A stretch of 64,000 bases of DNA from JAFECT01 sp964432415 (GTDB lineage Bacteria; Pseudomonadota; Alphaproteobacteria; Caulobacterales; Caulobacteraceae): the NCBI GenBank assembly GCA_964432415.1, contig CAYSNW010000001.1, forward strand, positions 131,549 to 195,548, written 5' to 3'. Shown piece by piece: positions 58,227 to 64,000 of the stretch. Positions within the stretch are counted from its first letter, which is position 1. Every line of letters starts with the position of its first letter. A program made the translations under genes and the position numbers. Below the pieces are notes generated by a model. The model was not told the origin of the DNA, did not search any database, and saw only the letters and a list, made by a program, of their open reading frames with translations.

Positions 58227-58760
58227 ATGTGTGTGATCGAACAGACCCCCCGGATCGAGACCCGCCGCCTTCTCCTGCGCGCGCCCGAAGAGCGCGACAT
58301 CGGTGTGATCGCAGAGTTCTGCGGCGACTACGACGTGGCCAGGATGACCACTGCCATGCCGCACCCCTACCGGCTCGAGGACGCCCAATCCTTCCTCTAT
58401 CGGACCATGGCCTACGACCCGCGCGAGCAGGCGATCTTCCTGCTGGAGCACGAGAACGAGGGCCCGGTCGGCATGCTGGGCTTCCATCCCGGCGAGGACC
58501 GCTTTCCCGAGATGGGCTACTGGATCGGCAAGCCCTTCTGGGGCCGGGGTTTCGCCACTGAAGCCGCAGAGGCGGGCCTGGTCTGGGCCAGCCGGAAGTG
58601 GGGCCGCCGGGCGATCGGCGCCGGGCACTTCCCGGACAACCCGGCCTCGGGCCGGGTGCTGACCAAGGCGGGGTTTCTCTACACCGGCGAGGTCCGCACC
58701 CAGCTTTGCGTGGCCCGGCGCCAACCGGTCGGCGTGCGCATGATGATGTGGCTGGCCTGA
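58227..58760 (+). CDS. GNAT-family N-acetyltransferase (RimJ/RimL type)
   Basis: The 177-residue enzyme begins PRIETRRLLLRAPEERDI and contains GPVGMLGFHPGEDRFPEMGYWIG, then the acetyl-CoA loop PFWGRGFATEAAEAGLVWA and NPASGRVLTKAGFLYTGE, all typical of the RimJ/RimL-like GNAT group. The substrate could be a ribosomal protein, another protein N-terminus or a small amine. AAAGGAGG lies 6 bases before the ATG, an unusually complete ribosome-binding site. It sits between rpmA and obgE and is controlled by the preceding terminator/attenuator region. Confidence 0.9.
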   Translation: MCVIEQTPRIETRRLLLRAPEERDIGVIAEFCGDYDVARMTTAMPHPYRLEDAQSFLYRTMAYDPREQAIFLLEHENEGPVGMLGFHPGEDRFPEMGYWIGKPFWGRGFATEAAEAGLVWASRKWGRRAIGAGHFPDNPASGRVLTKAGFLYTGEVRTQLCVARRQPVGVRMMMWLA

Positions 58761-58784
58761 GGGTTCAGGGCTAAAGGAAACGCG

Positions 58785-59852
58785 ATGAAGTTCCTCGACC
58801 AGTGCAAGATCTACATCCGCTCCGGTGACGGCGGCGGCGGCGCCGTGTCGTTCCGGCGCGAGAAGTTCATCGAGTACGGCGGCCCGGACGGCGGCGACGG
58901 CGGCCGGGGCGGCCACGTCTGGATCGAGGCGGTCGACGGCCTGAACACCCTGATCGACTTCCGCTACCAGCAGCACTTCAAGGCCGAGACCGGCATCCAC
59001 GGCATGGGCCGCCAGCGCCACGGCGCCGCCGGCGCCGACGTCGAGCTGAAGGTCCCCGTCGGCACCCAGGTGTTCGAGGAGGACAAGGAGACCCTGATCG
59101 TCGACATGGACGCGGTGGGCAAGCGCATCCGCCTGTGCCGCGGCGGCAACGGCGGTCACGGCAACGTCCACTTCAAGGGACCGGTTAACCAGGCCCCCAA
59201 GTTCGCCATGCCGGGTCAGGTCGGCGAGGAACGCTGGATCTGGCTCAAGCTCAAGCTGATCGCCGACGCGGGCCTGGTGGGCCTGCCCAACGCCGGCAAG
59301 TCGACCTTCCTGGCGGCGACTTCCGCCGCCCGGCCCAAGATCGCCGACTATCCCTTCACGACGCTCACCCCCAACCTCGGCGTGGTCGAGCTGGCTGGCG
59401 ACGCGCGCTTCGTCATCGCCGATATCCCGGGCCTGATCGAGGGCGCCTCGGAAGGCGCCGGCCTCGGCACCCGCTTCCTCGGCCACGTCGAGCGCGCCGG
59501 GGCCCTGATCCACCTGATCGACGGGACCCAGGACGATCCTGTGGAAGCCTGGCGCACCATCCGCCATGAGCTGGAGGCCTATGGCGAGCTGCTCAAGGAA
59601 AAGCCGGAGCTGGTGGCGCTCAACAAGATCGACGCCCTGGATGCCGAGGCTCGCGTGGAAAAGGCCGCGGCGCTGGAGGCCGCCATCGGCCAGAAGCCCT
59701 TCCTGATCTCCGGCGTCTCCGGCGAGGGGGTCAACGCCCTGCTGCACGCCGCCTGGTCCCGCATCCGCGAAAGCCGCGCCGCCGAGGCCAAGCCCGCCCC
59801 CGCGCCGGCGCCGATCGACGACGACGTCTCCACCGGGGACTGGCGGCCGTGA
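58785..59852 (+). CDS. obgE: Obg/CgtA ribosome-assembly GTPase
   Basis: The 355-residue GTPase associates with the 50S subunit. The Gly-rich Obg fold (residues 1-159) contains KFLDQCKIYIRSGDGGGGAVSFRRE and CRGGNGGHGN. The G domain (160-330) shows G1 GLPNAGKST, G2/switch YPFTTLTPNLG, G3 DIPGLIEGAS and G4 NKID. The C-terminal tail is short, ending PIDDDVSTGDWRP. This enzyme is essential in Caulobacter. It starts 24 bp after the GNAT gene and precedes nadD by 22 bp. Confidence 0.97.
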   Translation: MKFLDQCKIYIRSGDGGGGAVSFRREKFIEYGGPDGGDGGRGGHVWIEAVDGLNTLIDFRYQQHFKAETGIHGMGRQRHGAAGADVELKVPVGTQVFEEDKETLIVDMDAVGKRIRLCRGGNGGHGNVHFKGPVNQAPKFAMPGQVGEERWIWLKLKLIADAGLVGLPNAGKSTFLAATSAARPKIADYPFTTLTPNLGVVELAGDARFVIADIPGLIEGASEGAGLGTRFLGHVERAGALIHLIDGTQDDPVEAWRTIRHELEAYGELLKEKPELVALNKIDALDAEARVEKAAALEAAIGQKPFLISGVSGEGVNALLHAAWSRIRESRAAEAKPAPAPAPIDDDVSTGDWRP

Positions 59853-59874
59853 AGTCCGGACGTTCGAGCTGAGC

Positions 59875-60477
59875 ATGGGTCCGTTGCGCCCGGGCTTCCA
59901 TCTCGAACCCGGCATGAAGGTCGGTCTGCTCGGCGGCTCGTTCAATCCGGCGCATGCGGGCCACGCCCATATCGCCGAGACCGCGCTGAGGCGCCTCGGG
60001 CTCGACCGGGTGATCTGGCTGGTCTCGCCGCAGAACCCGCTGAAATCCGCCCGTGACACGGCGCCGCTGGCCGCTCGGATCTCCAGCGCCCGCAAGGCGG
60101 CTCGCGGCCCCGCCATGCTGGTCTCCGACTTCGAGAGCCGGGCGGGGACCCGCTACACCGTCGACACGGTGCGCGCGCTCAAGGGCCGCTTTCCCGGCGT
60201 GAACTTCGTCTGGCTGATGGGGGCCGACAACCTGGCCCAGTTCCACCGCTGGAGGGACTGGCGGCATCTGTTCCGGCTGCTTCCCGTCGCGGTCGTCTCG
60301 CGGCCCGGAAACGAGCTGAGGGGACGCCTCTCGCCGGCCGCGGCCCGCTTCGCCCGGTTCCGGCGACCGGTCTCGGAGGCCGGGCTGCTGGCCCGCCGGA
60401 CGGCGCCCGCCTGGGTCTATCTGACGGCGCCCCTGAACCCGCTCAGCTCCACAGCCTTGCGCGCAAAGCCACAGTGA
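59875..60477 (+). CDS. nadD: Nicotinate-nucleotide adenylyltransferase
   Basis: The 200-residue enzyme converts nicotinate mononucleotide and ATP to deamido-NAD. Nucleotidyltransferase motifs are GGSFNPAHAGHAHIAE near residue 20, the MGADNLAQFHRWRDW stretch and a C-terminal PLSSTALRA corresponding to the SSTxIR motif. The ATG at 59875 gives an N-terminus about 14 residues longer than the minimal domain; an internal ATG at residue 14 (MKVGLLGGSF) is possible. Confidence 0.94.
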   Translation: MGPLRPGFHLEPGMKVGLLGGSFNPAHAGHAHIAETALRRLGLDRVIWLVSPQNPLKSARDTAPLAARISSARKAARGPAMLVSDFESRAGTRYTVDTVRALKGRFPGVNFVWLMGADNLAQFHRWRDWRHLFRLLPVAVVSRPGNELRGRLSPAAARFARFRRPVSEAGLLARRTAPAWVYLTAPLNPLSSTALRAKPQ

Positions 60478-60565
60478 GGGGGTTGCGTCATCCTCCCGTG
60501 ATGACCTTGGACCCCCGTCGTGCTAGGGTGGTTTTTGACCTGCAGGCAATCGAGGAGCATTTCCG

Positions 60566-61006
60566 CTGAGTCGCCCATCCGCGCATGACGCGCAACCGGA
60601 AGCGGTTTCCCATTCGGCCCATGAGGCCGCGGCCCTTCCGCCCCTTCGTGACGAGGTCAACTCGCTCGAAGACCTGATTATGCATCGCCTGGACGAGGAC
60701 AAGGCCCAGGAGATCGTTCTCATTGATCTCAAAGGTAAAAGTTCGGTCGCCGACACCATGATCGTGGCGTCGGGCCGCTCGCACCGTCACGTGGGCGCCC
60801 TGGCCGACCACATCCTGCGCGCGGTGAAGGACGCCGGTCACGGCCGCGCGCGCGTCGAGGGCCTGCCCAACTGCGACTGGGTGCTGATCGACGTGGGCGA
60901 CGTGGTGGTTCACCTGTTCCGCCCCGAGGTGCGCACCTTCTACAACATCGAGAAGATCTGGTCGGTCGACGCGCCGGGCGGACACCTGGGCCGCGCCGCG
61001 GTCTGA
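60566..61006 (+). CDS. rsfS: Ribosome silencing factor RsfS, probable CTG start
   Basis: RsfS binds uL14 and blocks subunit joining. The domain runs NSLEDLIMHRLDEDKAQEIVLIDLKG, then SSVADTMIVASGRSHRHVGALADHI and DWVLIDVGDVVVHLFRPEVR. The only ATG (60680) lies inside the first conserved helix and would remove about five conserved residues. Upstream the frame is open back to a TGA at 60536, with no ATG, GTG or TTG. CTG at 60566 is preceded by GAGGAG with 8-base spacing and gives a 146-residue protein. The CTG start is therefore favoured. It lies between nadD and rlmH. Confidence 0.88.
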   Translation: MSRPSAHDAQPEAVSHSAHEAAALPPLRDEVNSLEDLIMHRLDEDKAQEIVLIDLKGKSSVADTMIVASGRSHRHVGALADHILRAVKDAGHGRARVEGLPNCDWVLIDVGDVVVHLFRPEVRTFYNIEKIWSVDAPGGHLGRAAV

Positions 61007-61023
61007 ACTGAGAGCGAGGGCCG

Positions 61024-61491
61024 TTGCGCATAACGCTGGCTGCAGTCGGCCGGCTGGGGCGCACGCCCGAGGCGGCCTTGGCCAAGGACTGGACCGAGCG
61101 GGCCACCGTTCAGGGCCGGGCGCTGGGCCTGGGCCCCGTCGACATCCACGAAGTCGAACCCCGAAAGCCGGGCAAGGCCGCGGAGGGCCAGGCCCTGCTC
61201 GAGGCCTGCGGCGACGGCGCCTGGATCGTCGCCTGCGACGAACACGGCCAGGTCTTCCCCTCTCGCGCCTTCGCCGAACGGCTGGAGAGGCTGCGCGACC
61301 AGGGCGAACGGCGCCTGGTCTTCCTGATCGGCGGCGCCGACGGCCACTCGCCCGACGTGTTGGCGGCGGCGAAGCTCAAGCTCGCCTTCGGCCCCCAGAC
61401 CTGGCCCCACGCCCTGGCGCGCGCGATGCTGGCCGAGCAGGTCTACCGGGCGGTGACGATCCTCGGTGGGTCGCCCTATCACCGGGATTGA
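61024..61491 (+). CDS. rlmH: 23S rRNA (pseudouridine-1915-N3)-methyltransferase
   Basis: The 155-residue SPOUT methyltransferase modifies helix 69 of 23S rRNA. It starts MRITLAAVGRL from a TTG codon. The SAM-binding knot contains LVFLIGGADGHSPDVLAAA and the C-terminal LAEQVYRAVTILGGSPYHRD, both diagnostic. GAGAGCGAGGG lies just upstream of the TTG. It starts 17 bp after rsfS, as in many bacteria. Confidence 0.96.
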   Translation: MRITLAAVGRLGRTPEAALAKDWTERATVQGRALGLGPVDIHEVEPRKPGKAAEGQALLEACGDGAWIVACDEHGQVFPSRAFAERLERLRDQGERRLVFLIGGADGHSPDVLAAAKLKLAFGPQTWPHALARAMLAEQVYRAVTILGGSPYHRD

Positions 61492-61510
61492 TGGGGCCGC
61501 GCTCCCACCC

Positions 61511-61676
61511 ACTATGTCCGTCATCCTCGGAGCGGAGCCCCGAAGGGGCGTAGACCCGAGGACCCAACAGCGAATCTTCTGTGACGCTGGGCGCCGGAAT
61601 CGCAGCGTTGATGTGGGGAGCTGTTGGGTCCTCGGGTTCTTCGCTTCGCGAAGCCCCGAGGATGACGGACTATAGT
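61511..61676. repeat. Nested palindromic repeat (MITE/REP-like)
   Basis: This 166-bp intergenic element has near-perfect outer arms: ACTATGTCCGTCATCCTCGG at 61511 and its complement at 61656-61676 with one base difference. An inner 18-bp perfect inverted repeat follows, ACCCGAGGACCCAACAGC (61554-61571) against 61620-61637. Further short repeats (CGAAG/CTTCG) occur at the edges. No gene is seen inside. It lies between rlmH and the EnvC-like gene. The two ends suggest a small mobilisable or dispersed palindromic element, different in sequence from those at 3508 and 23549. Confidence 0.85.
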
Positions 61677-61713
61677 AAGATGGGCGCCTGGATTCCTTCG
61701 AATTGCGCGCCCG

Positions 61714-62799
61714 ATGCTCCGCCGCCTCTCCCTCATCCTGGTTCTCGCCATCGCCGCCCCGGCCCTGGCCCAGTCCTCGCGTGAGGAGCTCTCGACCCAG
61801 CTGCGCCAAAAGGAGCGGCTGCGCGACGACCTGACCGCCGAGGCGCGCGCCACGGCGCTGGAGGTGGGCCAGCTGCGCGCCCGCCTGATCCAGGTGGCGA
61901 CCGCCCAGAGCGCCGCCGACGGCCGCGTCTCGGTCGACCGCTCGCGCTTCGAGGCGCTCAACGCGCAGGAGCAGGCGCTGGCGGGGCGGATGAGCGCCAA
62001 CCGCACCCAGCTCTCCCACCTGCTGGGCGCCCTGCAGCTCTATTCCCGCAATCCGCCCCCGGCCCTTCTCGTCTCCCCCGGCTCCGCCCGCGACGCGGTC
62101 AATGCGGCGATCCTGATGCGCGCCATCGCCCCTGACCTGGAGCGCCGCGCCCAGGCCCTGCGCCTGGAGGCCGAAGCCTTCCAGCGGCTGCGCCGCCAGA
62201 CCGCCCTGGCCCACGAAACGCTGTTCACCTCCGAGAGCGCGGCGGCCGAGGGGCGCACGGAGCTGGAGCGGCTGATTGCGGCCAAGAGCGAGCTGGAGGC
62301 CCGGCTTCTGGCCGACGCCGGCCGGGCCGAACAGGACGCCCGCGCCCTGCAGGCGAAGATCACCAGCCTGGGCGGCCTGGTCCGCGGCCTGCGCGGACCC
62401 GACATCTCCCCGCCCCAGACGGCGCTGGGCCCGCTGCGCCGCCCGGTCGAGGGCGAGATCGTCACCGGCTTCGGCGGACGCACCCAATCGGGCGGGCGTT
62501 CGGACGGCCTGACCTGGAAGGCGGGCCCGGGCGCCCCGGTGCTCTCGCCCGGCGCGGGGACGGTGGAATACGCCGGGCCGGTGAAGGGCTGGAGCCAGGT
62601 GGTGGTGATCAACCTCGGCGGCGGCTGGCGGGTGGTGCTGGCCGGGTTGGAGCGCACCGCCACCGCCCAGGGACGATCCGTCGCGGCGGGTGAGCCCATC
62701 GGCCTCATGGCGAAGACCGCGGGCGGGGCCCAACTCTATATGGAACTGCGCAAGGACGGGCAGGTCACCGATCCGGCGAGACGGCTCGACGCGCGTTGA
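61714..62799 (+). CDS. EnvC-like murein hydrolase activator (degenerate LytM)
   Basis: The 361-residue protein has a signal peptide (LILVLAIAAPALAQ). A coiled-coil region (about residues 22-240, rich in Leu/Glu/Arg/Ala) with REELSTQLRQKERLRDDL follows, then a C-terminal M23/LytM domain. The zinc ligands of active M23 peptidases are missing: GRSDGLTWKA replaces the HxxxD region and LYMELR the HxH. This is as in EnvC-type activators, which stimulate amidases during cell separation. It lies upstream of ctpA, a conserved order. Confidence 0.9.
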   Translation: MLRRLSLILVLAIAAPALAQSSREELSTQLRQKERLRDDLTAEARATALEVGQLRARLIQVATAQSAADGRVSVDRSRFEALNAQEQALAGRMSANRTQLSHLLGALQLYSRNPPPALLVSPGSARDAVNAAILMRAIAPDLERRAQALRLEAEAFQRLRRQTALAHETLFTSESAAAEGRTELERLIAAKSELEARLLADAGRAEQDARALQAKITSLGGLVRGLRGPDISPPQTALGPLRRPVEGEIVTGFGGRTQSGGRSDGLTWKAGPGAPVLSPGAGTVEYAGPVKGWSQVVVINLGGGWRVVLAGLERTATAQGRSVAAGEPIGLMAKTAGGAQLYMELRKDGQVTDPARRLDAR

Positions 62800-62916
62800 A
62801 GAGCCTGATTTGATAGGAACCTGGACGCTCCCGCCACGATTTCGTCGCGGAAGGGGTGTTCTTCATCAAGGATTTCGGGCCTCAATGGCCCGGCAGTTAC
62901 GGGCGAGGACTCTTCG

Positions 62917-64000
62917 ATGCGCAAGCTTCTGGCGGTCGGCATCTCGGTTTTGGCGCTGGGCGGAGGGGCCTTCGCCTACGCCCGTTCCCCGGCCTTCCAG
63001 CCGAACGACGAAGCCCTGCACATGCTGGAGCTGTTCGGCGACGTCCTGACCATCGTCAAGCAGCAGTACGTGGTGAAGGTCGACGACAAGAAGCTGATCG
63101 AGTCCGCGCTCGACGGCATGCTGTCCTCGCTGGACCCCCACTCCAACTACCTGAACGCCGCCGACTTCAAGGACCTGCGCGAGCAGTCCCGCGGCGCCTA
63201 CGGCGGCCTGGGCCTGGAGGTCACCACTGAAGAGGGCGCGGTCAAGGTGATCACGCCCATGGACGACACCCCGGCCGCGCGCGCCGGCATCCAGGCCGGC
63301 GACTACATCACCGCCATCAGTGGCCAGAGCGTCATCGGCCAGAGCCTGACCGACGCGGTCAAGCTGATGAAGGGCGCCCCCGGCACCGACGTGACCCTGA
63401 CCGTGGTGCGCGCCGGCAAGGACCCGATGGAGCTCAAGCTCACGCGCGAGATCATCAATGTGAAGTCGGTGAAGTACGAGGCCAAGGGCGACTACGGCTA
63501 TCTGCGCATCACCAACTTCAACGAGAATACCGGCCGCGAGACCGAGGACGCCATCACCGCCCTGAAGAAGAAGATCCCGGGCATGAAGGGCCTCGTGCTC
63601 GACCTCAGGAACAATCCGGGCGGCATCGTCGACCAGTCGGTCCAGGTGGCGGACGCCTTCCTGGACGGCGGCGAGGTGGTCACCCAGCGCGGCCGCGACC
63701 CGCGCGACATCGAGCGCTACAACGCCCGGCCCGGCGACATGCTGAAGGGCCTGCCTGTGGTGGTGCTGGTCAATCCGGGTTCGGCCTCGGCCGCGGAGAT
63801 CGTGGCCGGCGCCCTGCAGGACCGCCACCGCGCCAAGATCCTGGGCGTGACCTCCTTCGGCAAGGGCTCGGTCCAGACCGTGATCCCGATGCGCGGCGGC
63901 CTGGACGGCGCCCTGAAGCTGACCACGGCGCGCTACTACACGCCCTCCGGCCGCTCGATCCAGAAGACCGGCATCGAGCCGGACCTGGAGGTCGCCCAGT
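62917..64000 (+). CDS. ctpA: Carboxy-terminal processing protease (S41), 3' partial
   Basis: The ATG at 62917 starts a signal peptide (KLLAVGISVLALGGGAFAYA); the gene runs beyond the window. The visible 361 residues contain the N-terminal helical part with SALDGMLSSLDPHSNYL, a PDZ domain (about residues 88-170, GLGLEVTTEEGAVKVITPM) and the S41 catalytic core. The nucleophile Ser is in NPGSASAAEIVAGAL and the Lys in VTSFGKGSVQ. It degrades or trims periplasmic proteins and lipoproteins. It follows the EnvC-like gene by 117 bp. Confidence 0.95.
   Translation, partial: MRKLLAVGISVLALGGGAFAYARSPAFQPNDEALHMLELFGDVLTIVKQQYVVKVDDKKLIESALDGMLSSLDPHSNYLNAADFKDLREQSRGAYGGLGLEVTTEEGAVKVITPMDDTPAARAGIQAGDYITAISGQSVIGQSLTDAVKLMKGAPGTDVTLTVVRAGKDPMELKLTREIINVKSVKYEAKGDYGYLRITNFNENTGRETEDAITALKKKIPGMKGLVLDLRNNPGGIVDQSVQVADAFLDGGEVVTQRGRDPRDIERYNARPGDMLKGLPVVVLVNPGSASAAEIVAGALQDRHRAKILGVTSFGKGSVQTVIPMRGGLDGALKLTTARYYTPSGRSIQKTGIEPDLEVAQ

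Overview
The window is a gene-dense, high-GC chromosomal segment of an alphaproteobacterium, most likely a member of the Caulobacteraceae (Phenylobacterium/Caulobacter type). This is inferred from the rplU-rpmA-GNAT-obgE-nadD-rsfS-rlmH-envC-ctpA order at the right end, the two TonB-dependent receptors, an HWE-type histidine kinase, an autotransporter and frequent GTG/TTG starts. No insertion sequence, prophage, integrase or CRISPR array was seen. One RNA gene, tRNA-Ser(GGA), is present.

Left part (1-5.5 kb): a DUF1223 protein cut by the window edge, a periplasmic MsrA, an M19 dipeptidase-like enzyme with a substituted metal ligand, an FMN L-lactate dehydrogenase, a palindromic repeat, an NCS2 purine permease and a small membrane protein. 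From 5.5 to 17.1 kb lies a coherent envelope locus: an RND efflux operon (TolC-like lipoprotein, adaptor, pump), a two-component system co-oriented with a PepSY protein, a divergent YncE-like beta-propeller and a TonB receptor. Three copies of one dyad motif (consensus ACATTGAAAATCnACAATGT) lie before the efflux operon, in the PepSY/propeller divergent region and before the TonB receptor. They suggest a local regulon of the embedded response regulator, and this is the best candidate in the window for an undescribed system. An HWE kinase/receiver pair and an autotransporter, preceded by an AT-rich intergenic stretch, follow.

21.3-30.7 kb encodes a complete route from xanthine to glyoxylate and urea: XdhABC, membrane-bound cytochrome-c-fused urate oxidase PuuD, UraH and AllA on the minus strand; PuuE, UraD and allantoicase on the plus strand, from one divergent region. 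xdhC carries an in-frame palindromic element. 30.7-33.9 kb is a MetNIQ methionine importer with a MarR-like gene upstream. 34.1-36.0 kb is a LytS/LytTR-type two-component pair.

36-56.9 kb is mixed housekeeping and accessory: an M20 peptidase, the AmmeMemoRadiSam pair (radical SAM enzyme plus Memo-AMMECR1 fusion), a SAM-binding protein, a second TonB receptor, a ToxR-like membrane regulator with a periplasmic ankyrin region, two unknown secreted proteins, tRNA-Ser, a second MsrA, an SDR enzyme, DUF1203, M28 and retropepsin-like proteases, a TadG-like VWA protein, MtgA, a WD40 protein and a His-rich CobW-type GTPase. 57-64 kb is the conserved ribosome-assembly/cell-wall block; it holds an attenuator-like arrangement after rpmA and an rsfS gene whose only adequate start codon is CTG. 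The last gene, ctpA, runs off the window.
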